A stretch of 64,000 bases of DNA from Muriicola sp041358175 (GCF_041358175.1 NZ_JBGKBE010000009.1:62001-126000); one strand, 5' to 3'; numbered from the stretch's first letter, positions 34,417 to 43,243 are shown. Program-made: numbers and translations. The notes: generated by a model not told the origin, from the letters alone.

Positions 34417-35865
34417 ATGGAAAAAGTAATCGATGAGAGTCTTCAGGGATCTTCCCTGAAGACAAAGTCAAGAAAGAAAAATGTGCGAAAGCTCTACATA
34501 GAGAGCTATGGTTGCCAGATGAATTTTTCTGACAGTGAGATCGTGGCCTCTATTTTGGCTGATGAAGGATTTAATACTACTTCCGAGTTGGAGGAAGCAG
34601 ACCTGGTGCTTGTCAATACCTGCTCTATTCGTGAAAAAGCGGAAACAACGGTAAGGAAAAGGCTGGAAAAGTTCAATGCCGTAAAAAAATCCAGACCTCA
34701 TTTAAAAGTAGGGGTTCTCGGATGTATGGCAGAACGCCTGAAAAGCCAGTTTCTGGAAGAAGAAAAGATAGTTGATATGGTGGTGGGCCCCGATGCGTAC
34801 AAGGACCTGCCCAATCTTGTCAGGGAAATAGACGAAGGCAGGAATGCAGTAAATGTGATCCTTTCCAAGGAAGAAACCTATGGGGATGTTGCCCCGGTAC
34901 GATTAAATTCGAATGGAGTAACCGCCTTTGTTTCCATCACACGCGGTTGTGATAATATGTGTACTTTCTGTGTTGTTCCTTTTACCAGGGGCAGGGAACG
35001 CAGCAGGGATCCCCGGTCTGTAATTAAGGAAGTCAATGAATTATGGGAAAAGGGTTACAAGGAAGTTACCCTACTGGGCCAGAATGTAGACAGTTATCTC
35101 TGGTATGGTGGCGGACTCAAGAAAGATTTCGACAAGGCATCAGAAATCCAGAAAGCCACTTCGGTAGATTTTGCAGGATTGTTGTCTCTGGTTGCAGAGG
35201 CACAACCCGGGATGCGAATTCGCTTTTCTACCTCCAATCCCCAGGATATGACATTGGATGTGGTAAAAACCATGGCTAAGTATAAAAATATCTGTAACTA
35301 CATTCACCTACCGGTTCAAAGCGGAAGCGACCGGGTTCTCAAAGCAATGAATCGCCTCCATACACGAGAGGAATACATGAAATTGATCACGGATATTCGT
35401 AAAATTCTACCCGATTGCGGGATTAGCCAGGATATGATTGCCGGCTTTCCGGGTGAGACTGAAGAAGATCATCAGGATACCTTGTCTTTAATGGAATTTG
35501 TAAAATACGACTTTGGATTTATGTTTGCTTATTCCGAAAGGCCTGGCACCCTGGCGGCGCGAAAGCTGGAGGACGATATTCCTGAAGCCGTCAAAAAGAG
35601 GAGGTTACAGGAGATCATTAGAATGCAGCAAAAGCACAGTCTCTACAGAACCAGACAGCATGTCGGAAAGATCGAAGAAGTTCTGGTTGAAGGGCCTTCC
35701 AAAAAATCGGACGCACACTGGATGGGAAGAACCTCGGGCAACACTGTCGTTGTATTCCCCAAAGAACAGTACGAAGTGGGTCAGTTTGTCAATGTAAAAA
35801 TCAATGATTGTACCTCAGCCACCCTCCTGGGTGAGGCTGTTGGAATGGCAGAAAATACGGCATAA
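34417..35865 (+). CDS. miaB: tRNA-2-methylthio-N6-dimethylallyladenosine synthase MiaB
   Basis: 482 residues. Radical-SAM methylthiotransferase that modifies A37 of tRNAs reading UNN codons. The N-terminal [4Fe-4S] cluster cysteines are in ESYGCQMN, VNTCSIRE and LGCMAE; the radical-SAM motif is TRGCDNMCTFCVVPFTRGRERSR. A C-terminal TRAM domain is present (about 400-475). Standard length with a short extra N-terminus. First gene of a five-gene operon; its TAA overlaps the next ATG by one base. Confidence 0.96.
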   Translation: MEKVIDESLQGSSLKTKSRKKNVRKLYIESYGCQMNFSDSEIVASILADEGFNTTSELEEADLVLVNTCSIREKAETTVRKRLEKFNAVKKSRPHLKVGVLGCMAERLKSQFLEEEKIVDMVVGPDAYKDLPNLVREIDEGRNAVNVILSKEETYGDVAPVRLNSNGVTAFVSITRGCDNMCTFCVVPFTRGRERSRDPRSVIKEVNELWEKGYKEVTLLGQNVDSYLWYGGGLKKDFDKASEIQKATSVDFAGLLSLVAEAQPGMRIRFSTSNPQDMTLDVVKTMAKYKNICNYIHLPVQSGSDRVLKAMNRLHTREEYMKLITDIRKILPDCGISQDMIAGFPGETEEDHQDTLSLMEFVKYDFGFMFAYSERPGTLAARKLEDDIPEAVKKRRLQEIIRMQQKHSLYRTRQHVGKIEEVLVEGPSKKSDAHWMGRTSGNTVVVFPKEQYEVGQFVNVKINDCTSATLLGEAVGMAENTA

Positions 35866-37127
35866 TGGAAAGTGTACAAGCTATAAAACAACGTTTCGGT
35901 ATTATCGGAAATGATCCTAAATTAAACAGGGCATTGGAAAAAGCCATTCAGGTAGCGCCTACCGATATTTCTGTCCTGGTAACCGGAGAAAGTGGGGTGG
36001 GAAAAGAAGCCGTCCCAAAAATCATCCATTCCCTGTCGCACCGTAAACACGCCAAATACATAGCAGTAAACTGCGGAGCAATTCCTGAAGGCACCATTGA
36101 CAGTGAGCTCTTTGGGCATGAAAAAGGATCATTTACGGGTGCCACTCAGACCCGTAGTGGTTACTTTGAGGTGGCAGACGGAGGGACCATCTTCCTTGAT
36201 GAGGTAGGTGAACTTCCATTGACTACCCAGGTAAGACTCCTGAGAATTCTGGAAAACGGGGAATTTCTGAAAGTAGGTTCATCACAGGTTCAAAAAACGA
36301 ATGTTCGAATCGTTGCGGCAACCAATATGAATATGATTGAGGCCATTAAAAAAGGTAAATTCAGGGAAGATCTATATTACCGGTTAAGCACAGTAGATAT
36401 ACATATCCCCCCGCTCAGGGACAGGAAGGACGACATCCATTTACTGTTTCGAAAATTTGCCTCCGATTTCAGCCAGAAATACAAAATGCCCACCATCCGA
36501 TTGGAGGATGGAGCCATCCAACTGCTTGAGAAATACCGTTGGCCTGGTAATATCAGACAGCTCAGGAATGTCGCTGAACAGATTTCCGTTTTGGAGGAAA
36601 GTCGAGCCGTAACCCCCGAAACCCTGAACGGCTATCTGCCACACGCAAATGATTCCAATTTACCTGCTGTAGTGGAACACAGTTCTAAAAAAGGGGATTT
36701 CAGCAATGAACGCGAGATTCTCTACAAGGTGCTCTTTGATATGAAGGCCGATCTTAACGATCTTAAAAAGCTGACGCTCGAATTACTCAATTCCGGAGAT
36801 TCAGAAAAAGTACAGGAAGAGAATGAAAACCTGATCCGAAAAATTTACGGTACCGACTCAGATGTAGAAGAGGAGAAGGCAAATGCTGTTGAACTTCTGC
36901 CTCCTCATGAGAGCAGGGTGGAAAAACCGATAGAGGTTACCAAGGAAGACAAGTACCACTTTGCTGAAGAAATAGAAGAAGAAGAAACCCTATCTTTACA
37001 GGAAAAGGAAATTGAATTGATAAAAAAGTCGCTGGAACGGAACCGGGGTAAACGCAAGGCGGCAGCTTCCGAATTGGGTATCTCCGAACGGACCCTCTAT
37101 CGCAAAATAAAACAGTACGACCTTTAG
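35865..37127 (+). CDS. Sigma-54-dependent transcriptional activator without an N-terminal sensor domain
   Basis: 420 residues. The AAA+ domain starts almost at once: Walker A GESGVGKE (41-48), the sigma-54 contact loop GSFTGA (88-93, Ser in place of the usual Ala of GAFTGA), Walker B IFLDE (109-113) and the arginine region FREDLYYRLSTVDIHIPPLRDRKDD. A long acidic linker (about 255-370) leads to a Fis-type helix-turn-helix at the end (KAAASELGISERTLYRKIKQ). With no receiver, GAF or PAS domain it may be controlled by partner proteins or abundance. It sits between miaB and lptE with one-base overlaps on both sides. Confidence 0.92.
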   Translation: MESVQAIKQRFGIIGNDPKLNRALEKAIQVAPTDISVLVTGESGVGKEAVPKIIHSLSHRKHAKYIAVNCGAIPEGTIDSELFGHEKGSFTGATQTRSGYFEVADGGTIFLDEVGELPLTTQVRLLRILENGEFLKVGSSQVQKTNVRIVAATNMNMIEAIKKGKFREDLYYRLSTVDIHIPPLRDRKDDIHLLFRKFASDFSQKYKMPTIRLEDGAIQLLEKYRWPGNIRQLRNVAEQISVLEESRAVTPETLNGYLPHANDSNLPAVVEHSSKKGDFSNEREILYKVLFDMKADLNDLKKLTLELLNSGDSEKVQEENENLIRKIYGTDSDVEEEKANAVELLPPHESRVEKPIEVTKEDKYHFAEEIEEEETLSLQEKEIELIKKSLERNRGKRKAAASELGISERTLYRKIKQYDL

Positions 37128-37642
37128 TGATTAATAGAAAATACATCTTTATAACGATTCTACTCCTGACTCTGACAGGGTGTGGAGTTTATAATTTTAC
37201 CGGGGGAGACGTTGGAACTGCTGAGACGTTTACAGTTAATTACTTTCAGAATTACGCTTCTCAAAGTCCGGGTTCTACCTTTGATCCGGGACTGGACAGG
37301 GAATATACTCTATCGCTACAGGACCTTATCCTGAATCAGACCAGTCTGGATCTGGTTTCTTCTAATGGCGACTTGCTTTACGAAGGAGAAATCGTGGAGT
37401 ACCGGGTTTCGCCTATGTCGGCAACGGCTCAACAGACCGCCGCCCAGAACCGGCTTAGTATTTCTGTCAATGTGCGGTTCTTTAACAAGACCAAAGAAGG
37501 CGCCGAGTTTGAACAGCGTTTTTCCTTTTTCTACGATTATCCCGCCGCTTCTCAATTGGCAACTGTTAGGGATGAAGCCCATCAGGTTATTTTTGAGCGA
37601 ATCAATCAGGATATTTTCAACGCATCACTCGCAGACTGGTAA
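37127..37642 (+). CDS. lptE: LptE-like LPS-assembly lipoprotein
   Basis: 171 residues starting with GTG at 37127, which overlaps the stop of the activator gene by one base (TAGTG). Lipoprotein signal NRKYIFITILLLTLTGC with the anchor Cys at residue 18. The mature part (GVYNFTGGDVGTAETFTVNYFQNYA) is the Bacteroidota LptE pattern. LptE plugs the outer-membrane LptD barrel and helps insert lipopolysaccharide. The GTG is chosen because it keeps the whole signal peptide; no ATG occurs in that part. Confidence 0.88.
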   Translation: MINRKYIFITILLLTLTGCGVYNFTGGDVGTAETFTVNYFQNYASQSPGSTFDPGLDREYTLSLQDLILNQTSLDLVSSNGDLLYEGEIVEYRVSPMSATAQQTAAQNRLSISVNVRFFNKTKEGAEFEQRFSFFYDYPAASQLATVRDEAHQVIFERINQDIFNASLADW

Positions 37643-37644
37643 AC

Positions 37645-38574
37645 ATGAATGTCACAGATTTTACATATTTACTCCAGCATCCCGACAAGGTGGTAGATCC
37701 TGTCCAGACAAGGCAATTAGAAGAAATTGTAAAAGAATACCCATATTTTCAGGCCGCCAGAGCATTGCAATTAAAAGGTCTGAAAAACCTCAATAGTTTC
37801 AGATATAATAATGCCCTGAAAGCAACCGCAGCCTACACAGCAGACCGGGATGTGCTTTTTGATTTAATCACCTCTCCGGAATTCCTTCAGAATTCCATTG
37901 CCGATACCATCAGTGGGAAAACGGAAAAGCTCGAGGTGCAAGAGGTAGAAGCAGAAGAAGTGATTGCGGAAAATGAGAGTCCGGCAGCCCTGCTACAGGA
38001 ATCGGCCGATTCGCCCCTTCCCAGAAATACCAGGGATGCCGATGATATTCTTGATCCTTCCCTATTCACGTCCAAGGACCCGGAAATAGATAGGGAAATT
38101 GCCAGGAAAAAGGCAAAGGCGGCAGAAGAACTGGAACTTGGACAACCTCTGGCCTTTACCAAAAAGGAAAAACATTCTTTCCTCGAATGGTTACAGCTCA
38201 GTTCCTCAAAACCCATCGAATCCAGGATAAAATCAAAAGAACAAAAAGCGGATATTCCCGAAAACATGGAATTCCCTATTGCCGAGGAATCGGAGAAAAA
38301 GAAAAAGTTTGATCTCATTGATCGCTTTCTCGAAGAAAATCCGAAAATCATTCCTCAGGAACAGGATTCGTCCAAAGTGGATATCACAGAATCTACAAAA
38401 ATCAATTCTGAAGAACTGATGACGGAGACTCTGGCCAGGGTCTATCTGGAACAAAAAAAATACAAGAAAGCACTGCAGGCTTACAAAATATTAAGTTTGA
38501 AATATCCGGAAAAAAGTAGTTTCTTTGCAAGCCGAATTAAAGCGGTAAAGCAATTACAAAAGGAAAATTCTTAA
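37645..38574 (+). CDS. TPR-containing protein of unknown function between lptE and secG
   Basis: 309 residues. The N-terminal 85 residues are helical (DFTYLLQHPDKVVDPVQTRQLEEIVKEYPYFQAARALQLKGL). The middle (90-250) is acidic, low-complexity and probably disordered. The end holds a TPR-like pair (ETLARVYLEQKKYKKALQAYKILSLKYPEKSSFF). No signal peptide or membrane helix is seen, so it is probably cytoplasmic. Its fixed place between lptE and secG suggests a link to envelope biogenesis, but no direct function is known to me. Starts 2 bases after lptE. Confidence 0.75.
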   Translation: MNVTDFTYLLQHPDKVVDPVQTRQLEEIVKEYPYFQAARALQLKGLKNLNSFRYNNALKATAAYTADRDVLFDLITSPEFLQNSIADTISGKTEKLEVQEVEAEEVIAENESPAALLQESADSPLPRNTRDADDILDPSLFTSKDPEIDREIARKKAKAAEELELGQPLAFTKKEKHSFLEWLQLSSSKPIESRIKSKEQKADIPENMEFPIAEESEKKKKFDLIDRFLEENPKIIPQEQDSSKVDITESTKINSEELMTETLARVYLEQKKYKKALQAYKILSLKYPEKSSFFASRIKAVKQLQKENS

Positions 38575-38575
38575 G

Positions 38576-38932
38576 ATGAGTACATTTACAATATTCCTGA
38601 TCCTTATCATTGTGGTATGTTTCCTGTTGGTCCTGGTGGTCATGGTTCAGAATCCTAAAGGGGGAGGATTGTCCTCTTCTTTTGGCGGTGGCGGCACACA
38701 GGTTGTTGGCGGAGTTAAGAAAACCGGTGATTTTCTGGATAAAAGTACCTGGACACTGGCCGGGCTGTTGATCGTTCTGATTCTTCTGTCTAACGTTGCC
38801 CTTAAAGGGAATTTTGGTGATGCCGATTCAAAATTACTACAGGGTGATGATATTGAAACAGCTGTTCCGGAAACAGTACCGGAAGAAGTTGTTCCAACAG
38901 ATACCAACAGTCCTTTAGATACTATTCAATAA
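38576..38932 (+). CDS. secG: Preprotein translocase subunit SecG
   Basis: 118 residues with two membrane helices (about 3-22 and 58-78) and the conserved loop VMVQNPKGGGLSSSFGGGGTQVVGGVKKTGDFLDKSTW. SecG assists SecYEG-driven export. The acidic C-terminal tail (about 85-118) is longer than in E. coli. Starts 1 base after the TPR gene and closes the operon before a terminator. Confidence 0.94.
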   Translation: MSTFTIFLILIIVVCFLLVLVVMVQNPKGGGLSSSFGGGGTQVVGGVKKTGDFLDKSTWTLAGLLIVLILLSNVALKGNFGDADSKLLQGDDIETAVPETVPEEVVPTDTNSPLDTIQ

Positions 38933-38955
38933 GAAATTGATAACAATAAGAATTT

Positions 38956-38990
38956 AAAATGCCAGCACAAATGACAAGCTGGCATTTTCA
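38956..38990 (+). terminator. Terminator after secG
   Basis: Perfect 11-base arms at 38956-38966 and 38978-38988 (AAAATGCCAGC/GCTGGCATTTT) with an 11-base loop, followed by T-rich sequence. Confidence 0.85.
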
Positions 38991-39015
38991 TTTTACAAAG
39001 TGTCAGTTTTTACCA

Positions 39016-39034
39016 CTTGGCATAATTTCTGTCA
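39016..39034 (+). promoter_or_regulatory. Candidate sigma-54-type promoter of groES-groEL
   Basis: CTTGGCATAATTTCTGTC: the -24 element TTGGCAT with GG at 39019-39020, then exactly ten bases, then GT at 39031-39032 in place of the usual GC at -12. The predicted start would give a leader of about 30 bases before groES. No TAnnTTTG box is seen in the gap. A sigma-54 activator gene lies 3 kb upstream. Confidence 0.45.
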
Positions 39035-39072
39035 TGTTAAATCCGAATTTCATAAAAATAAAATAAACACAT

Positions 39073-39351
39073 ATGGCTAAACTTAACATCAAACCATTGG
39101 CAGACAGAGTTCTTATTGAACCTATGGCAGCAGAAACTAAAACTGCCTCCGGGTTGTACATTCCCGATACTGCAAAAGAGAAACCACAGAAAGGAAAAGT
39201 AGTAGCAGTCGGACCTGGCACCAAGGATGAAAAAGTGACGGTAAAAGTTGGGGATACAGTCCTTTACGGAAAATATGCCGGTACCGAATTAAAACTGGAC
39301 GGCTCCGATTATTTGATGATGCGGGAAAGTGACATATTAGCGATCATTTAA
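39073..39351 (+). CDS. groES: Co-chaperonin GroES
   Basis: 92 residues, heptameric lid of the GroEL folding chamber. Typical KPLADRVLIEPMAAETKTASGLYIPDTAKEKPQKGKVVAVG including the mobile loop (about 17-33), and TELKLDGSDYLMMRESDILAII at the end. Forms an operon with groEL 70 bases downstream. No CIRCE element (TTAGCACTC-N9-GAGTGCTAA) is found upstream, so control by HrcA is not indicated. Confidence 0.97.
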   Translation: MAKLNIKPLADRVLIEPMAAETKTASGLYIPDTAKEKPQKGKVVAVGPGTKDEKVTVKVGDTVLYGKYAGTELKLDGSDYLMMRESDILAII

Positions 39352-39421
39352 ACAATTCATTAGGGTAATACTTTTAGAGAACATTTCCCTATAGAAATAA
39401 AACAAAAAACAATTTAGAATT

Positions 39422-41053
39422 ATGGCAAAAGATATAAAGTTTGATATAGAAGCAAGAGATGGCTTAAAGCGAGGAGTGGATGCCCTTGCCAATGCTGTTA
39501 AGGTAACTCTGGGACCTAAGGGAAGGAATGTTATCGTTAGCAAATCCTTCGGAGCTCCTGCAGTGACTAAGGATGGTGTAACAGTGGCCAAGGAAATTGA
39601 ATTGGCAGATGCTCTTGAAAATATGGGTGCCCAGATGGTAAAGGAAGTGGCCTCAAAAACAAATGACCTGGCCGGGGACGGTACTACTACAGCTACTGTT
39701 TTAGCCCAGTCTATCGTAAAAGAAGGCTTAAAAAACGTGGCAGCGGGAGCTAATCCTATGGACCTTAAAAGAGGGATTGACAAGGCTGTGGAAGCAATTG
39801 TCGCCCATCTTACTAAACAAGCCAAGAAAGTCGGAGACTCTTCGGAAAAAATCAAGCAGGTAGCTGCTATCTCAGCTAATAATGACGAGACCATTGGAGA
39901 CCTTATCGCCCAGGCTTTTAACAAAGTAGGGAAAGAAGGGGTCATTACTGTAGAAGAGGCTAAGGGAACAGATACCTATGTTGATGTGGTTGAAGGAATG
40001 CAGTTCGACAGGGGATATCTTTCACCCTATTTTGTAACTGATTCTGAAAAGATGATCGCAGATCTGGATACGCCCTATATCCTGCTATATGACAAGAAAA
40101 TTTCAACTATGAAGGATCTTCTCCCTGTGCTCGAACCAGTAGCACAATCCGGAAAGCCTTTATTGATCATTGCTGAAGATGTGGATGGGGAAGCCCTGGC
40201 CACATTAGTAGTTAATAAATTGCGAGGATCCCTGAAGATTGCAGCGGTAAAAGCGCCTGGATTCGGAGATCGCAGAAAAGCCATGCTGGAAGATATTGCA
40301 ATCCTGACTAATGGAACCGTAATTTCGGAAGAAAGAGGCTTCTCACTGGAGAATACAACCATGGACATGCTGGGAAGTTGCGAGAAAGTTACCATCGATA
40401 AGGACAACACTACAATCGTAAACGGATCAGGAAATGCCAAGGACATCAAGACCCGGGTAAATCAGATCAAATCTCAGATTGAGACGACCACTTCAGACTA
40501 CGACAAAGAAAAGTTGCAGGAGCGTTTGGCTAAGCTGGCTGGCGGTGTAGCTGTTTTATATGTAGGCGCTGCCTCAGAGGTAGAAATGAAGGAAAAGAAA
40601 GACCGTGTTGACGACGCCCTACATGCTACCAGAGCAGCTGTGGAAGAAGGAATTGTAGCTGGTGGGGGTGTAGCCTTTATCAGATCAAAATCGGCCCTGG
40701 CTAAAGTGAGTGTTGAAAATCCCGATGAAGAAACCGGATTACAGATAGTGGCAAGAGCCATTGAATCTCCGCTGAGGACAATTGTTGAAAATGCCGGAGG
40801 TGAAGGATCTGTTGTTGTAGCGAAGGTTTACGACGGAAAAGGTGACTTTGGATACGATGCTAAAACGGAAACATATGTGGATATGATGAAGGCGGGAATT
40901 ATCGATCCTAAGAAAGTTACACGGATCGCCCTTGAAAATGCAGCTTCAGTTGCGGGGATGATCCTCACAACAGAGTGTGCTTTAACTGATATCAAGGAAG
41001 ACAATCCCCCTGCCCCACCGATGGGCGGAGGTGGAATGCCCGGAATGATGTAA
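39422..41053 (+). CDS. groEL: Chaperonin GroEL
   Basis: 543 residues, ATP-driven folding chamber. Key segments present: LGPKGRNVIVSKSFGAPAVTKDGVTVAKEIEL, ASKTNDLAGDGTTTATVLAQ (ATP site with the catalytic Asp), EGMQFDRGYLSPYF in the apical region, AAVEEGIVAGGGVAF, and the Gly-Met-rich tail MGGGGMPGMM. Single copy in the window, followed by a strong terminator. Confidence 0.98.
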   Translation: MAKDIKFDIEARDGLKRGVDALANAVKVTLGPKGRNVIVSKSFGAPAVTKDGVTVAKEIELADALENMGAQMVKEVASKTNDLAGDGTTTATVLAQSIVKEGLKNVAAGANPMDLKRGIDKAVEAIVAHLTKQAKKVGDSSEKIKQVAAISANNDETIGDLIAQAFNKVGKEGVITVEEAKGTDTYVDVVEGMQFDRGYLSPYFVTDSEKMIADLDTPYILLYDKKISTMKDLLPVLEPVAQSGKPLLIIAEDVDGEALATLVVNKLRGSLKIAAVKAPGFGDRRKAMLEDIAILTNGTVISEERGFSLENTTMDMLGSCEKVTIDKDNTTIVNGSGNAKDIKTRVNQIKSQIETTTSDYDKEKLQERLAKLAGGVAVLYVGAASEVEMKEKKDRVDDALHATRAAVEEGIVAGGGVAFIRSKSALAKVSVENPDEETGLQIVARAIESPLRTIVENAGGEGSVVVAKVYDGKGDFGYDAKTETYVDMMKAGIIDPKKVTRIALENAASVAGMILTTECALTDIKEDNPPAPPMGGGGMPGMM

Positions 41054-41079
41054 TATCATTACCAAAATATATATTTCTA

Positions 41080-41116
41080 AAAACACCACCTTTAATAGAG
41101 GTGGTGTTTTCTTTTA
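41080..41116 (+). terminator. Terminator after groEL
   Basis: Twelve-base arms at 41080-41091 and 41099-41110 around ACACCACCT/AGGTGGTGT, a seven-base loop and a T-rich tail. Confidence 0.9.
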
Positions 41117-41165
41117 AGGACAAAGCTCTTTTCATTTCACTAATTCCTATTTTTACAAAAAAAAG

Positions 41166-41618
41166 ATGTTCGAGCAACTTCAGGCAAAGATTCCGTCCAT
41201 TTTAAAGGCTGAGAATCAGACGACAGAGGAAAAACTCCAGACCCTGTGCGAATACCTCAAGGAAAATATCCCTTACTACGATTGGGTTGGATTTTATTTT
41301 AGAAACGGGGAGAAAGAAGAATTAAAATTAGGTCCGTATGCCGGCGCCCCGACAGATCATACCATTATTCCATTCGGAAAAGGGATTTGCGGGCAGGTAG
41401 CCCTTACTAATGCCAACTTTGTGGTTCCTGATGTGGCGGCACAGGATAATTATATCGCCTGCAGTATTTCTGTAAAATCTGAAATTGTAGTTCCCTTGTT
41501 TGTAAATGGAAAGAATATTGGTCAGATCGATATCGATTCAGAAACGCCTGATCCTTTCTCAGCGGCCGATGAGAGATTTCTGGAATTCGTGAACCGGGAA
41601 GTAGCTAAAATTCTTTAA
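41166..41618 (+). CDS. GAF-domain protein, related to free methionine-(R)-sulfoxide reductase
   Basis: 150 residues forming one GAF domain. It aligns by eye with the fRMsr family: DWVGFYF, LGPYAGAPTDHTIIPFGKGICG, then DNYIACSISVKSEIVVPLF and IGQIDIDSETPDPFSAADERFLE. Cys75 and Cys99 correspond to two of the three active-site cysteines; the first (Cys84 in the E. coli enzyme YebR) is replaced in the TDH segment. It could reduce free Met sulfoxide with altered recycling, or be a ligand-binding GAF protein. Stands alone between groEL and purH. Confidence 0.8.
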   Translation: MFEQLQAKIPSILKAENQTTEEKLQTLCEYLKENIPYYDWVGFYFRNGEKEELKLGPYAGAPTDHTIIPFGKGICGQVALTNANFVVPDVAAQDNYIACSISVKSEIVVPLFVNGKNIGQIDIDSETPDPFSAADERFLEFVNREVAKIL

Positions 41619-41670
41619 AACTTTCCCCCTTTTGTTAATAAGACTGCTCGTGGAATAGGACCTAAAAACC

Positions 41671-41678
41671 TACCTTTG
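41671..41678 (+). promoter_or_regulatory. Candidate purH promoter -7 box
   Basis: TACCTTTG, matching TAnnTTTG, 32 bases before the purH ATG. The -33 region has only GTG in place of TTG. Confidence 0.5.
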
Positions 41679-41710
41679 ATTTTCTCACAACATGACAAAA
41701 ATCTCATCAC

Positions 41711-43243
41711 ATGGGCACAGCAAAAAAAGCTAAATCTGCGCTGATTTCCGTCTACCACAAAGACGGCCTGGAACCAATCGTAAAGAAATTATCTGAACTG
41801 GGAATTACCATATATTCCACAGGAGGAACAGAATCTTTCATCCGCTCTCTGGGTGTTGATGTAATTCCGGTTGAGGATGTAACCAGTTATCCCTCTATCC
41901 TGGGAGGAAGGGTAAAAACATTGCATCCCAAAGTATTCGGAGGCATACTAAACCGACAGGACCACGAAGGAGACGTAGCCCAATTACAGGAATTTGATAT
42001 CCCCCAGCTCGACATAGTCATCGTTGACCTGTATCCTTTTGAAAAAACGGTAGCTTCAGGGGCCAGTGAGCAGGAAATTATTGAAAAAATAGATATAGGA
42101 GGAATCTCACTCATTAGGGCAGCGGCCAAAAATTACAAAGATGTGCTTTGCGTATCTTCTATGGAGGATTACGGTACTTTTCTGGAAGTATTAAGTTCGG
42201 GAGAAGGAGTTAGTTCCCTGGAGGAACGAAAGTCTTTTGCAGCAAAAGCTTTTAATATTTCTTCCCATTACGATACGGCCATTTTTAACTACTTCAATCA
42301 ATCTCACGAAATTGCGGCACTGAAGATCAGTGAATTAAATGGAAGGATTTTGCGCTATGGGGAAAATCCACATCAGAAGGGATTTTTCTTTGGAGATTTC
42401 GATTCCATGTTTACTAAGTTACACGGAAAGGAACTCTCTTATAATAACCTGCTGGATGTTGATGCTGCGGTTAATCTCATGGCTGAATTCCAGGATGACG
42501 ACCCAACTTTTGCCATTCTGAAACACAATAACGCCTGCGGACTTGCCACCAGGGAAATTCTCCATCAGGCATACACAGATGCTCTGGCTGGAGACCCCGT
42601 ATCTGCCTTTGGAGGTATTCTGATCAGTAACAGGGAAATTGACCTCCCTACTGCAGAGGAAATCCACAAACTGTTCTGTGAAGTTGTGATTGCCCCATCT
42701 TATCATAAAGATGCCCTTGAAGTTCTAAAAGGCAAGAAAAACAGGATTATTCTAGTACAGAAAGAAGTGCCTCTCCCCAAAACAATTGTAAGAACCTGTC
42801 TTAACGGAGTACTTGTACAGGATAAGGATCATCTTACGGATACGCGTGAAAACCTATCCTATGTAACCAGGAAAAAACCATCGGATAGGGAATTACAGGA
42901 TCTTATTTTCGCTTCCAAACTCTGCAAGCATACCAAATCAAATACCATTGTCCTGGCAAGGAACAGGCAATTATGTGCAAGCGGAACCGGTCAGACCTCA
43001 AGGGTTGACGCCCTTAATCAGGCCATACATAAGGCCACGTCTTTTAAGTTCGACCTCAACGGAGCCGTGATGGCCAGCGATGCATTCTTCCCGTTTCCTG
43101 ATTGCGTGGAGATCGCTGATAAGAGTGGTATCACCAGTGTGATCCAACCTGGGGGGTCCATAAAAGACCAGTTGAGCATTGATTATTGCGATCAAAATGA
43201 AATTGCTATGGTAATGACTGGCACACGTCATTTTAAACATTAA
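41711..43243 (+). CDS. purH: Bifunctional AICAR transformylase/IMP cyclohydrolase PurH
   Basis: 510 residues. Catalyses the last two steps of IMP synthesis. N-terminal IMP cyclohydrolase (SALISVYHKDGLEPIVKKLSELGITIYSTGGT, SILGGRVKTLHPKVFGGIL) and C-terminal formyltransferase (LRYGENPHQKG, LKHNNACGLA with the catalytic Lys-His, SDAFFPFPDCVE near the end). The order purH then mreB is common in Flavobacteriia. An out-of-frame ATG at 41692 precedes the true start and is not used. Confidence 0.97.
   Translation: MGTAKKAKSALISVYHKDGLEPIVKKLSELGITIYSTGGTESFIRSLGVDVIPVEDVTSYPSILGGRVKTLHPKVFGGILNRQDHEGDVAQLQEFDIPQLDIVIVDLYPFEKTVASGASEQEIIEKIDIGGISLIRAAAKNYKDVLCVSSMEDYGTFLEVLSSGEGVSSLEERKSFAAKAFNISSHYDTAIFNYFNQSHEIAALKISELNGRILRYGENPHQKGFFFGDFDSMFTKLHGKELSYNNLLDVDAAVNLMAEFQDDDPTFAILKHNNACGLATREILHQAYTDALAGDPVSAFGGILISNREIDLPTAEEIHKLFCEVVIAPSYHKDALEVLKGKKNRIILVQKEVPLPKTIVRTCLNGVLVQDKDHLTDTRENLSYVTRKKPSDRELQDLIFASKLCKHTKSNTIVLARNRQLCASGTGQTSRVDALNQAIHKATSFKFDLNGAVMASDAFFPFPDCVEIADKSGITSVIQPGGSIKDQLSIDYCDQNEIAMVMTGTRHFKH

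Noticed and set aside
39337..39945. Long open frame (202 codons) antisense to groEL
   Set aside because: It lies wholly opposite the well-supported groEL gene and its leader, is rich in Ser/Thr/Ala from reverse reading of conserved codons, and has no family similarity.
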